A stretch of 64,000 bases of DNA. Source: Acanthacorydalis orientalis (Eukaryota > Arthropoda > Insecta > Megaloptera > Corydalidae). Shown in pieces: positions 41,822-54,626 of this stretch. The DNA is taken from positions 4,691,589-4,755,588 of the forward strand of contig CM068322.1 of the NCBI GenBank assembly GCA_034766995.1. The letters run 5' to 3'. The number at the start of each line of letters is the position of its first letter. Position 1 is the stretch's first letter. Made by a program: the position numbers and the translations under genes. The notes under the pieces are model-generated. The model was not told where the DNA came from. It saw nothing but the letters and a program-made list of their open reading frames with translations, and ran no database searches.

Positions 41822-42124
41822 ATGGAGGCCAGTAATTTACCAAAGCTGATCTTCCGGAAAAAATCACCGTCTATGAAGATTCCTAATAACCCACTACTAA
41901 AAGAGGTATCAATTCTAACTTTCTTTGATGCAGTGGCACTAGATTGAGAGGAACTTGAGGATTTGGTAAAGAAAACTATTCAGAATGGACTGCCTCTGGT
42001 TACTTCTTTTCACTTTGTAAAAGTATGCAATTACATTGACCTCAAAATGACACAAGTGAACTTCAGTCTTTTCAATTTCCGGATTGAATTTCATTTTACT
42101 CTTAACAGTTGCTCATGTACTTAA
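41822..42124 (+). pseudogene. Unidentified open-frame relic with one internal stop
   Basis: From ATG 41822 a frame of 100 codons runs to TAA 42122-42124, interrupted only by TGA at 41945-41947. The peptide starts MEASNLPKLIFRKKSPSMK and continues after the stop with EELEDLVKKTIQNGLPLVTS. Composition is balanced and not AT-driven, which is unusual here. I do not recognise a domain. It may be a relic of a transposon protein or of a retrocopy, or an exon with a real stop at 41945. Confidence 0.3.
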
Positions 42125-43640
42125 CATTTTTTAAAATTGTATTTGTATAATTTCTTAAAGTTAGAAATTACCTGCTGATCCATAAGCTACAGCAAAGATG
42201 TGGTGTACTTATTAAATTTTTCTTGAAATATATGCAAAATGGTAAGATCAGAATAAAAAAAATTGTCACACCTATTAAAACAATTTATTTCTTGCCAAAA
42301 TGTTTTCAACTCTCTTATGTCTGTTATTATACCTAATTGTAAGTATATATTCACAAATTAACTTATTAGTCATTCCAAATAATTTCTCTGGTCAAAGGTG
42401 TTCGATAATTGATCATTATTCACTTCTTTTTCTTGACTATGTATTTCGACACCGTTTTTAATTATCAAATCATTAAGGTTCAAAAATATATAATTTTTCT
42501 GCATCTTAACCTTTCCAGGATAATGGCTCGCCATCTATACTCAAAAAAAGTCAATAGTCATTTATGAAAAAAATTTATCATATTTTTTTTAATGGTTTGT
42601 AGAATGAGTAAAAAATTTTTTTGATTTGTTTACGTTTTAGAGATTCTCAAAGTAAAACCTTGCTCACATTTTAGTAGACCCTCTATATTTTCGAAGATAC
42701 GTATGCTAAAATTTTACTGTATGTATATCATCAATAATGTTAGTTATAATTACTTCATTTTTCTACATTAACTCTTTGGTGGTCACATGAGGTAACCACT
42801 AATTAGACGTTTTTATATTATTATTGTGATTACATGACTGCACTACATTGGCTTTAATTTAATAATGTACTATATTATTTATTAAGCAATAATATGTTTC
42901 CTGACATTTAAAATTGTGATTATAATAAGCACTGAGGCGCATGACTCCTACAAATAAATTTCCTTTTTATATCTTGAAGCGAGGGGTTCACTTAGATTTG
43001 CAGCAAATTTTTGTAGTCCTTCGAAGGGGCCGCTCTAAGCAATTCACTTAGAAGAATTCCATACTGTCCATGTAGAAATATTTTACGAGGCTTAAGTATA
43101 TTATTTTTTTCATACATACATTTTTCCAGCTAAATATGTGCAAAATATGTATCAATTTTACATATAACATCAGTTATTTATTGCTTTCAATAGTGTTTCC
43201 GACTGGAGGTACAAACATTGAATTGACTTATTTTTTTAATATAAAATAAAATAGAAATTTTTCGTAAATATCTTCAAATGAGGTATTCTTAACAACTGAT
43301 GGATTAAATGAGAATGAAATAGGTACGATAATTTTAATTAATCCTATGCAAATCTCTGCACTAAATTTGAATAATTAAGATCCAATAATTGTACAAAAAA
43401 AAGAAAGACAACTGCCATATTTCTGGAAAAGTTTTTTCTTGATATATGCCTTATAACTTATATTAAAATAACTTTAATTAATTAAAATTGGATTTTATCA
43501 AACAAATTACTATTTAAAATAACATGACAGATGTGTTTAATAATAAAAAAAACAATTCTTGTATAATTTCCATATAAAAATTTTTCAAGAAGAACGTATT
43601 ATAATTATTCAATAATATCGTATGAGTAAATAAAAATCAT
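42125..43640. other. AT-rich non-coding DNA
   Basis: No gene is recognised. Slightly GC-richer text occurs at 42940-43090 without a convincing frame. Confidence 0.5.
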
Positions 43641-44170
43641 TGTTTTTCTATATATAAAAAATAATTTGCTCATAAAATTTTCATAAAATTAACTTTTTTC
43701 ATGCATATCACCTCCACGTAACCGCCTCCCCCCGTACACTTCACAAATAGCACGTTAATCATTTTCATTCCCCATTATTTCCAATGTTTCACGAATCATC
43801 ATGTTCGTCGATTTCAACGAAACAGTATTCGGGCACGGTCAGTTGTATGTTCATCTCTCCAGATGTACTTCTAAGAAAGGTATCAAGTTTCAGTGAACAG
43901 AAGAACACAAATCAATTACGAGTATCTTTTACACAGAAGTTTTAGAATAAGTTTATAATAAGTTACAATAAGTTTTATTTTCAGTTTTACTATTTTCACG
44001 GTTTCATTTAAAATCAAAAATTAAATTTGATTACAGAATATCTTTATTACGTTTTTCATTTTTCATTTAAAAATTGTAAACACTTAACGGGAGTGAGCGT
44101 AATGAGAGGGACCGGAGCCCCCCGGGTGTCGACAAGTATAGCGAATAGGGGACAGATTCCTCTGGTATTT
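43640..44170 (-). repeat. Dispersed repeat, copy A (inverted partner at 56.8 kb)
   Basis: Read on the minus strand, this segment aligns over roughly 480 bp with 56790-57270 on the plus strand, at about 80% by eye. Shared landmarks include TGTTTCACGAATC, CATTTAAAATCAAAAA and AATAAGTTACAATAAGTTTT. The unusual GC-rich block around 44100-44150 (GGAGCCCCCCGGG) is matched by TACCCCCCAT in the partner. It contains the exon-like frame at 43789-43870. It could be a segmental duplication of a gene end or a mobile repeat. Confidence 0.7.
43789..43870 (-). CDS. Candidate terminal coding exon, copy A
   Basis: On the minus strand a pyrimidine-rich tract ending CTTTCTTAG (AG at 43872-43871) precedes 82 nt ending in TGA (43791-43789). 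After one phase nucleotide the frame reads STSGEMNIQLTVPEYCFVEI and then DEHDDS. The copy on the plus strand at 57041-57122 has the same length, phase and stop. Of about 12 codon differences only three are synonymous, so the frame is intact but not obviously under protein-level constraint. I do not recognise the protein. No upstream exon was found. It may be part of a repeat and not a host gene. Confidence 0.3.
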
Positions 44171-45008
44171 AAAAAATTTTGAATTTATTCTTTAGAAATA
44201 TTAAAGTAAATAAAACAAATGTATCGATTTCGTATAAGTAAATATAAGTGTAACCAAAATATATTAAATTTTCCATTAAGTCATTCATTGGATGAATAAA
44301 TATTCTCGTAAGGATTTACATATCTATGCATTGATTTATTTGCTTATATGTAATTCAGTAAATATGCGATACGCTGTGTTGATTGTACAGAAACTCGTAT
44401 TGTTTTTTTAATTATTTATATCGCGTTTTCATTAAAGTATCCGAAAACGCAATAATACACTTCATACAAAAATTAAATTCCGACCTTTCAAAAGACAATA
44501 CAATTATTGTTCCTCGCTATATTACTTACAAAACATACACACACTCATATTTATATACTGAGATACATACACACATGCACATACATTCCAGAAGCCGTTA
44601 ATCACACCGGTGGAGTTTTGTTTTATTCGCGTCTCCAAACCATGTATCAAAATTGGCAATCAACAAACGATAAATCGAAATTAAAGTTATATTGCGGGTG
44701 CAGTATAGCAGCAGTGGATGATTAATTCAGATTTGGAGAGGATGCGGTGAGTGTTTTATTAAATTCTGAACCGCGGAACTCGATTTTCCATTGTTCGATA
44801 CCATAGCATAGTTTCACGTACAGGTCCGTACATATACATATTTATATATATATATATATATATTGAAATTTGGCCTTATATAATTATGGACTATTCAATA
44901 ATACAGAAATCAGGTACGTATTAGGTATTAAATACATATCTGTACTTTACACTTGTAAATCCTTTAAATTTATCACTGTCTTAGAGTTTAATATTAATAT
45001 TTAATTAG
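44171..45008. other. AT-rich DNA with a possible exon
   Basis: No clear gene. A segment at 44592-44746 is bounded by ACATTCCAG upstream and GTGAGT downstream (44747-44752). One frame through it reads AVNHTGGVLFYSRLQTMYQN and stops at 44725. The upstream tract is poor in pyrimidines, so this is weak. Confidence 0.25.
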
Positions 45009-45019
45009 TATATATATAT

Positions 45020-45088
<69 letters not shown>

Positions 45089-45104
45089 TGTGTGTGTGTG
45101 TGTA
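45009..45104. repeat. (TA)n(TG)n compound microsatellite
   Basis: TA repeat with several TACATA/TGTA steps ending in a TG tract. Confidence 0.95.
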
Positions 45105-46177
45105 GAATATTGTAGAATATTGAAAACTGAATTGATTAAATCCATGCCAGTTCATGTTTTTGAAGAAAGAAAAAAGAGACAAATATTTGCTGATTTTAAT
45201 CTAAATATTCAGATAAAATTTATTATTTTATCAAATTTAATGAATAACTAAGGTATTTTAAATAATTAAACTATCAAAAATGCATAAATTGATATCTATT
45301 TACCGCGATTGGTTTCAAAAACTGTATTTTCTTGTAATCTATATAAAATAGTTATGTAAAAATGTTTTATTGTTTTTATCTCACGAAAAATGTGACTTTT
45401 TCAAAAAGAAAACTACCGTTTTTAGTCCGTTCGTAAGAAATTTAGAAAAATATACTTGTTTACCTTTGTGAATTTTTCTTAGATGTTCTCGTGTTCCACT
45501 TTACCTCACCATACCTCAATTTCAAGATCTCTCTCTCTGTATACATATATATATATATATATAAAGGGAGAGAGAGAAAGATTGACATAAATGTTTAACA
45601 ATAATATTAATTGCACTTGTTTCAAAAAATAGATAAAATTCATATTCCTGTCACAATTTTTCATTATTAAAAATAATATAATTATATAATAAATATACAA
45701 CTTTAAATATTTAACTTTGTTGGTGTATGATTTTAAATATCCGCTTAAAGACTACAATAAATTTAAAATTTGAAAACCGCATGGGTGTATTAAACTAACA
45801 CGAATAATATCAATTCAAAATTTCTTAATAAAAGTTCAAGATATATACAAATATTTTTTTCTATAGATCTATCTCCTTTAGAAAGCTAATAAATAAAACA
45901 AAAATGTTAAAATGAAATTCATTGTTTATGGATAATTAATTATCTTAATTTATATTTATTGAACATTTTAATAGCTACATGTAAGATAAATGAAAATTAT
46001 CTGTATATGTTAGAGTAATTTCGAAATACATCAGTACCAGTGAAGAAATACATTTTATTCTAATGAATGTGATGAAGATTTGACATTTTTTTGAAAGTAA
46101 ATTTTCACTTTCTGAATTAAAAATAAAATTGTGTCTGAATCGCTGTATTTATGACATTTGTATTACTCATAAATATA
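45105..46177. other. AT-rich non-coding DNA with a palindromic microsatellite
   Basis: No gene is recognised. A (CT)n(TA)n(AG)n inverted-repeat microsatellite occupies 45527-45582. Confidence 0.55.
45527..45582. repeat. Palindromic (CT)n(TA)n(AG)n microsatellite
   Basis: CTCTCTCTCTG, then a TA core, then GGGAGAGAGAGAAAG make an inverted repeat able to form a hairpin. Confidence 0.9.
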
Positions 46178-46186
46178 TTTACATAC

Positions 46187-46278
<92 letters not shown>

Positions 46279-46332
46279 GCATGTATATATATAAATATAT
46301 ATATATATATACGTGCATGTATGTATGTATGT
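46178..46332. repeat. (TA)n array with (TACA)n/(TGTA)n flanks
   Basis: About 155 bp: ACATACATACAT at the left, TA repeats with several steps, and GTATGTATGTATG at the right, again symmetric. Confidence 0.95.
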
Positions 46333-47288
46333 TACCTAATAACGATTTAATTTAACATATGACAGAACTACAACTATTTTCTACTGTGATATTATTAGGT
46401 GAACAATTGGTTTATCCCTGTATTTTTATAATTATTTAATTTGTTGCTTCCCTGGATGATTCTGGTTCATTACTGTAACCCATATATAATATTTATTACA
46501 TATGTGTAATCTAGTTAGTTAATAGTGTACGTCTGAAGTTACGATATTTTATTCTGTGTGACCCGGTAAAAATTATTCTATAGTCAAAGCTACATACTAT
46601 TATTTTTTTACTCGCGTTTAGGTGCATACTCGTACTGATACATAAAAACTGTTAAATGTAATGAAATTTAGAAACAATTCCAGTGTAGAATATTTTTATC
46701 ATTTTAAATTGTAAATAACTGTGAAAATAGTGAATCTCATTTATAATTACTTAGGATTGTAACGTAAAGGAGTTAAAAATATTATGCGAAAAATTTAAAA
46801 CATATGCATTCTAATACCATTTCACACACACACATATATATATATAAACACCAAAGTATTTACAGTATCTCGAAGTAAATAGTTGTTCTATGTAGTAGTA
46901 TAATACCGTTAAATATCAAAAAAATACATTTTAATAATATACCATGCTTATTATGTTTTTGTAATGAGAATAAATTGACTTTTAAAGACGAATTTACAAT
47001 TTTCACGTACCAAAATTTATAAAAAAAATGTTCAATAAAAAATTGTTGACCATTTTGTTCAAATAAAAGTTTTGTGTTGTATAGAAAAGAAAAGTTCGTG
47101 TATGAAATATTAAATTATATTTTAATGAAAAGTTTTAAAATACTAATACCAAACATATAAAATCACATATTATACTCCACAATTATATCGGTAAGAAATC
47201 TGTTCCCACTATTTATCTGTACAAAAGTAAGAAATTAAATGCAAATTGTATTAAAATTTATAAAATTTATATATATATATATATATAT

Positions 47289-47319
<31 letters not shown>

Positions 47320-48684
47320 CATAATTTGTAAATAAAAATCTTAATATATCTTTAACATCAGGAATATCAGTTTTATTGTAATGAATGTAGAATTGAAACT
47401 GCTAATGTGTATATATTTGACATAATTTGCTCAATGACTCTTTTTCTGGATTTTTAAACAACTGCCTGATGATTAAAAATAATATTAGATTTAGAGATAT
47501 ATATATTTACCTTAACTTTATTTGAAAAAAAAGAACATATATCTTTCATGAATCGAATAAAGAAACATTTAGTTTAAAATTAATCTTCTATTTGTCTTTG
47601 TAGATTTATAAATCTTAAGATAAATTTGAAAGCATGGTACAATGAACGGCCTTATGGCCTGAATAGCACAGTGTAAATGCACAACGCGCCGACATGGTTA
47701 ATGAAATAAAAGTTAAATTTAACAGATAAATTTTTTGTCTCTCACTAATCTGAAAATCATTTTTTAGTCAAAATTTAAATAACTGACATTGACTATTTTT
47801 GTTCTTATTTATGCGGATTTCGATAGCGGTGCCTTCTCAAAACGTTAAGGGAGAGAAAAATCAAATATTCTACAATTATCTTTTCAAAAAATCTAACAGA
47901 AGAAAAATGATAGCAGAATACAAGATTTTACTTCATTCTAGACTCGCGCTTGTCTATTGAAGTCAGCATATAATTCAGAATACTGTAATTATTATAATAA
48001 TGTTTAATTAAAGAGTTGATAAATAACAGTTTTAGTATTAAAACATGGAACATGAGGTAATCGGACTTTTAATTATTAAAAAACAAGTTAAATACTGATG
48101 TTTATTCTTTAGTAGATATTACATTTATCGAATATTATGTAGCATAAGTTAATTATGTTTCCACATCATAATAATTTCCTTGAAAAGTAGTTTATTTGAA
48201 AACTAAATGAAAACTCTGTGCATTAAATCATATCAACTAGATATTTCGAAATGTAACAGTAAAACCATTCTGTGTTCATTTGAAGCATAATGGTCCTCGC
48301 TTGTATTTCATTTGTTTGCATTTTTTAATCAAAACACAAGCTTAATGTGAATAAAGAACGACACCATTTATAGTAATACGACATTTCTTACTCTATCCCT
48401 ATTTAAAATCCTTTTTAATCCTATATTTTCTTGGAATCATGTAAATGTTAGTTTGTAGAATACAACATTACACAGCTTCGAGTTTCATGATATTCTATTT
48501 AGCGAGGACCACGTTGCTTTTTCTTATACTTCTAATTAAAAAACTATTGTTTTTAGTTAGAAATATAAATGTATTTTATACCCTTTATGAATTTGTTGTA
48601 AAATATTAACTATTTTTGAATTGAAACATTATTTAAATCTATATTAGTTTAATATATATATATATATATATAAATATAAATTTA

Positions 48685-48717
<33 letters not shown>

Positions 48718-49317
48718 GTGTGTGCCTGTATGTAGTTAATGTGCCGTGAACTATTTGTTAAGGAAAATAAAATTAGATTTATTTTTATTATATTTAATTA
48801 CTTATCTTAATAGAAAAATGTCTAAATATGAAAGTTAACATGTTTACCTAGAAAAATAATTTAAAAAATATAATATCTATACAATTTTATGCAATGATAA
48901 TAAGTATAAATGAAATTTATTTTTTAAATAAAAACTAAATATTTGATTTTACCTTAGAAATGGATAAGATAGTAGCAATATACTAATATATTAATTTACA
49001 TTTTTAAAGTGAAAAAGAAGAAATAAATAAACGTTTACTTTATAAATAAATTTGATTTTTACATGTCTTCAATATTTTTTATTTTTTCTACAAACTAATA
49101 ATATAAGGCCATACTTATAATCTTTCATTTAAAACTGAAACTGCATTTCACTACCTAGTACTACTTTCTATACCATTAGATCTAATCACATTTATAAACT
49201 GATCCTTATCAAAATAAATAATTAATAAATAAATAGTTATATTTATGTTAACATAAGTAAACAATAGTTTTTTATGTAAGAAGACAAATGTATGTTTTAA
49301 AAGAAGTTTTTATTTCT
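46333..49317. other. AT-rich non-coding DNA
   Basis: No gene is recognised. TA arrays lie at 47267-47319 and 48653-48724 (the latter with a TG tail). A GGCC-TTAT-GGCC hairpin sits near 47650. Confidence 0.55.
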
Positions 49318-49650
49318 TACATAATTATATAATCTCCATCATTTTCAAAGGCAGGTTCCCCATTTTTCTGTTAATTCTCAATCCCCTTCTTAAATATATA
49401 TGGTGGCCGTGTTGTAAAAAAGACTCAAAATGATTTCGAAATTCAAAAATAGATTTATTTTTTTTACTTTCCAAGGATTACTTTAATTATCGTAGCAAAT
49501 AGTAATCAGATGGAACAATATTTGGAGACTTTGGTGGATGTAGTAAATATTACCATTCAATCTGCATATTTTTCCATTTATGAGCCTTACCACATATGGT
49601 ATTGAATATGATTTATGGGTTTACCTAATATTTAAACAACTACTAATACT
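49318..49650 (-). pseudogene. Mariner transposase C-terminal fragment
   Basis: On the minus strand the frames read IIFNTICGKAH at the second catalytic motif, where HDN has been lost. HPPKSPNIVPSDYYL follows with the third Asp intact, then FRNHFESFLQHG, and finally IFKKGIEN and ENDGDYI before a stop near 49318. This is the last third of a mariner. No terminal repeats could be defined and the upstream two thirds are absent. Confidence 0.7.
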
Positions 49651-51620
49651 AATTAATACTACTAATTAGTATATAATTCCTATTTATCATTTGTTATGGA
49701 ATTTGGTATGCGGTTTTATTTCTTAATAAATAAAATGTTTAAATAGAATTAATCTTTTAATACAACGTCTGTATCAAAAAAAGTAACAATACACCTATAT
49801 ATTACTTAATTTCATGTTACAAACCAAATCGGAATTTTTTGTCATTTTTCAATTCTCAATAAAATAATTCAAAAATAAATTTTATTTCCATTCATTTTCC
49901 TATGGCATAATTAGTATTAAATTAAAAGTAAATTAATTTAATTTATATATCTAGATTCAATCATCATAGATCTAAAAAGTTAAATTATTTTATAAATCTT
50001 AAAATAGCTCCTAGTTCCGATTGGGATAAATATTAAACAGCAATTCATTCAGTACTAATATAAAAATTGTTGAAGTATTTTACAAACTGTAAATAAAAAA
50101 AATTATGCTTTCTTTTTAAAAGTCATAAATTTTTATTTTTTGTTATTAATTTTGGCACTTTCGTTTATATTTTATGATAATATTTCTAACATTTAATTAA
50201 TGTTCTAGCTGTTAAATACTAAAAATACTTATAAAATGTACATTTTTCATCATTTTCTTCTCTTTTTGTAGATATGTTCTTAACTCTTCCATTCTGATGT
50301 GGTAAACTCACTTGACCATGTGTTTTTATTTGAAAATATCCTTCTTTCTGTTGCACACAGAACACTGATATTCCTTGTTATATTTATTATTCGGTTCTAT
50401 CACTAATGAATTTTAAAAAGCATGATAGAAACCGCAAATCTCTTTTATTTCAAAACTAAACTCAACCCTTATACGAATGCGTTGTTCAATAAATGTTAGT
50501 TTACTGATAGTCAAACGTTTATCGTGAGGAAGTGGAGTGATATTTCAATTTATATATCTTTATTTTTTTTGTAATACACATGTTTTATTAATACTTATCG
50601 CTGTGTCAAGATGGACTTTGATGTTCAAATAATTAAAAGTTGTTCTATTCCTTCATAAAGAGTAATTTGTATGAAAAATATTAGCGGTAAACTGTGTTTA
50701 CTACATCGGCACGAAGAGTTTTAAAAGGGAACTGGGCTGGAAGAGTTAAACGCTACCATTATAATCTAACTCTATTTACTTATCTGAAGACAATATTATT
50801 TTTATTTCATTTTTTTACTTTCAGCCTTTGTTTATTTTGCTTTTGCTTTTCAGTATTTTCTTTTATTCTAATTTGTTGTTGTTTTTTTTGCAATTTTAAT
50901 TAATATTTAAATAAAACTATATTTTTATCTTTCACTATATTTTTGATGTTATGCATATAATATCTTTTATTATAATTAAAAAATATATTACAATTTCATG
51001 CCATCTAAAGTTAATAAAATAAAATCAAGACATTAAACTTATTCCATATACATCAAATTGAAAAAATAGAAATAATTGTGAAAATACCATGTGAATGACT
51101 ATTTAAGCTTGAAATTGCCTGAAAAATTCTTTCGTACGATTAATTACTTCTGTGTATTTAAAATAACATTAATATTCATTCTCTATTATTCAGAAAATGG
51201 GTTACATTGAATTTTTATTTAATTCATAAATGAAATTTTCGCTATTCAAACTTTAATCCACACTTCATATTTTTATATATTTTAAGGGTTTTAATTTACT
51301 TTCAATATCACATACAATAACTTGTCTTCGTTGTTTTTTACAAACTATTTTATGAAGTTGCTAATTTATTTTCAATGTTATACAATAAACATATTTTACG
51401 TTTTTTACAAAAAAATAATTATTTTTACATCAATATAAATTTGAATTATAAATATTATATTGACACTAAAGCTAACTGAATATATCTATAAAGAATTTCA
51501 TGAATATGAGTGTAAATAATATTATTTTAATGGCGTATAACGATAAAAATGTTCATGACGTAAACGATTGAATATATTTTTACTTCAGTATATTCTCTTT
51601 AGGACGAACCGACATACTAA
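49651..51620. other. AT-rich non-coding DNA
   Basis: No gene is recognised. The 69-codon frame at 50694-50903 turns into a Phe/Leu-rich, AT-driven tail and has no motif. Confidence 0.5.
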
Positions 51621-51639
51621 TTATGACATAAAAAACACT

Positions 51640-51870
51640 TTTATTGTGTAATAATACCAGCACGAATGATCGAAATGATACTTTGATAGTGGTTATCTGG
51701 TTATTTTGGTGTCGTCATCTCGACATCGCCGTCAAATGGCATCGTTTGACTAATGCATCTAATTTGACAGGTGAGATTCCATCGTTCTGACAGCCGAGTG
51801 ACAGCTCGCATCTCGTTTAGTCGAGCCATCGTATCATGGAACAAGCAACCAGCAAGGGGGACAACAGGCA
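51640..51870 (+). other. GC-richer block with splice-like and start-like signals
   Basis: The block contains CTAATTTGACAG immediately followed by GTGAGA (51771-51776), which could act as either splice site. Downstream, an ATG near 51837 in the good context ATCATGG opens a 35-codon frame starting MEQATSKGDNRHLINS. No homology is recognised. It may be a regulatory block or a first coding exon. Confidence 0.2.
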
Positions 51871-52072
51871 TCTGATAAACAGTTTTTGTTCCCTTTATTC
51901 ATTTTCTTATTGTTTGCGACATGCAATGAAATATTATTTAATATAAAGACTCGTTCTATTTTTATTTTTCTTCCTACTGTTGTACTTATTTTGTTGAACA
52001 ATCTGTTTTATGTAACCTTTTTTATTACACGCATACCTTTACATACACACGTTTATATATAGACAGAGATTC

Positions 52073-52117
<45 letters not shown>

Positions 52118-53919
52118 TGTAGTGGTATGTATACAAACACTTTACAACAATGAATCACGCTTACGAGCTTGAAATTACTATTCCGGTTTTTTATTAGATT
52201 CTTTTGTTCTTATTTCAGACATAGAAATGTTAATATTATTGATGGAAAATTATCAGTAAAAATACTTAAGCCGAGAGTATGTACTCTGTCGATAAATTGT
52301 AAAATAAATTTAAAATTCTAACTCTTCAACATTTTTTAAATGAAATAGTTTGTGATTATAAAAATTGTCTTGATGTTCAACAATGAAACATTTTTTATTT
52401 GTCATATTAAGTACTAAAACGCACATTTACACCTAAACCACATCACCATCAAAATATGCATAACAAATAATTGAAATTATCCATTATTATATAATTTTTA
52501 ATTTCAATAATTGTCTACTTTATGGAGGATTGAAATTTCCTTTATTAGTTAAGTTTTTGTAAAGTTAATTTATCTACAGTATTAAAAGTAATACTAATGT
52601 GATAATACTAATTACGATATTTTAATCTCTAATTAAAATCGTTATTGTCATGGTGGTTTTCGTTCTCGTGAAACAGACGAATTTTTATATTCTATGCCTA
52701 GTTTGTTAGTGTTACTTTTATCTTTAGATTAATGTATTTATTTGAAAATGTTGTTAAATTAATGGTACAAGGTAAAACCAATCTCTTACTTTAAAAGGAC
52801 AAATATCATCAGGATACTATATTAAAGGAGTCATAGTTTTAAATATAAACATCACATCTTTATCTTTAATTATTACTAATTTAAAATTTAAATTATTGTA
52901 TTAAATTATCATTATATAAACAGAAATTAATATGAATTCCTTCGATTATGCCTAATACTATAATAAAAAAAAAACATTCTTAAAATAGAAAAACTTCATT
53001 CCTAAAAAAAATATTTTTTTATCTTTTTATTTAGTAGGTTGTTCTTACTTCATCTTATTTTTATTAGAAAATAAATTTAATTAATGTAAGAATTTATAAC
53101 TTGAGGCTTCTAAAAATAATTCTGTAAGTGAAATCTAAAATGTATATTCATATTATTTTAATAATGCTGTTTTTGCACTAATTTGTTTCATAGACAATGC
53201 AAAATCATTATTTGGCTCATAGACAATGTTGTTTTACTAGTATTTTTATAATGTTATTGCTGAAATAAAACGTATACTAAAACATTTTTTATTTTAAAAC
53301 TGAAATGCAAAGAAATGATTAAATTAATTTCTAAAAACTATATTTATATATATATATATATATACATACTATATGTTTTATTATATATATATATATTCAC
53401 TACATGGCTTAAAAAATGTTACGCTACACAAATATTTTGCATACAATTTTGAATACACAATTTGGCTTATGCTACTGTCAGCGGTAGTATAGCAATGATT
53501 CATTTTTAACAGTAGGAGGAAATAGTGCAAGCTGCTTAACTGACGGAAATGGCATCTGAAGCAGTGCAGTAGAGTTATTCTCTGTCCGGTATCTCACTGA
53601 ATCATACATTTCTTGATGCAACTTCTATATACTATGTTATTTCTTACATACACTTGAAGTAAATAAATCTTTTTGTTAAAATACCATATTTAATATTTTT
53701 TAAAACAGTGACGAAAATGGAGATATGCTTCTTATTTGACAATATAGAATTTTAAAATACAATTTTATTTATTGTCTTATTCTAGAATATTATTACAAAA
53801 ATGTGTTATATATATAAGAAAGTACTGTTGAGTCAGTGAAACAAATTTTATCTGATTATATGAAGATGTACTTTTAAAAAAAGTATGTACAGTATGGAGG
53901 TTGTCACTGTATATATACA

Positions 53920-53920
<1 letters not shown>
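51871..53920. other. AT-rich non-coding DNA
   Basis: No gene is recognised. TA arrays lie at 52075-52114 and 53346-53395. Confidence 0.55.
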
Positions 53921-53990
<70 letters not shown>

Positions 53991-53994
53991 ATAT

Positions 53995-54044
<50 letters not shown>
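53921..54044. repeat. (TA)n microsatellite
   Basis: About 124 bp of TA with one CCATATATACATAC interruption; one of the longest in the window. Frames on both strands are Tyr-Ile repeats. Confidence 0.97.
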
Positions 54045-54046
<2 letters not shown>

Positions 54047-54525
54047 TAGTGGTCATGCGGCATATCTTCCGGTATTAAATATTACTTATTTACTATTTTC
54101 AAAGAAAAACACACTAGTTTAATAGATTTTTTTGACTGAATTTTGTTAATTTACTATATAAGTATTATGTTTCGATCATTTTGAGCTCATGAGTTATATA
54201 TTATGTAAACTAGATATGATTAAATGTTATTTAGTTAATATATTAAACTATAAAATATTAGCCTTTATATATACATGTCCACTGATTGTAGTAATATTAG
54301 TCTTTGCCATTCTAAAATCAATTCCATAATTAATTCAAGATTTATTGGTCGGGAAACATTAATTTTATAAAACTTTCATAACTATGTATGGAAATATAAC
54401 AATAATTACCAATAACTTCAGAGACAGCAATATTATTAATTTTGTTTAGCCATACTTAAAGTGAGTACATTAGAATGCCAAAACCAAGAGGTATTAGATT
54501 AACCTACTACTTAGGCCATTGGATA

Positions 54526-54552
54526 CTTACTCAGAATTAATATCTGAGTAAG
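54526..54552. repeat. Perfect 10-bp hairpin
   Basis: CTTACTCAGA and TCTGAGTAAG are separated by 7 nt. A longer perfect palindrome lies 44 bp downstream. Confidence 0.85.
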
Positions 54553-54595
54553 CCATTAACAAGTTACTCCTTATTGTGCGACTAGGAGCCTCATA

Positions 54596-54626
54596 ACTAT
54601 TGCAATAAATTATTTATTGCAATAGT
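54596..54626. repeat. Perfect 31-bp palindrome
   Basis: ACTATTGCAATAAAT and ATTTATTGCAATAGT flank one central T. The 15-bp arms match perfectly. This is a long match even for AT-rich DNA because the arms include TTGCAA and are not simple repeats. Confidence 0.9.

Noticed and set aside
46391..46420. TTAGGTGAACAATTGG resembling the family A mariner terminal repeat
   Set aside because: No matching inverted partner and no transposase remnant nearby.
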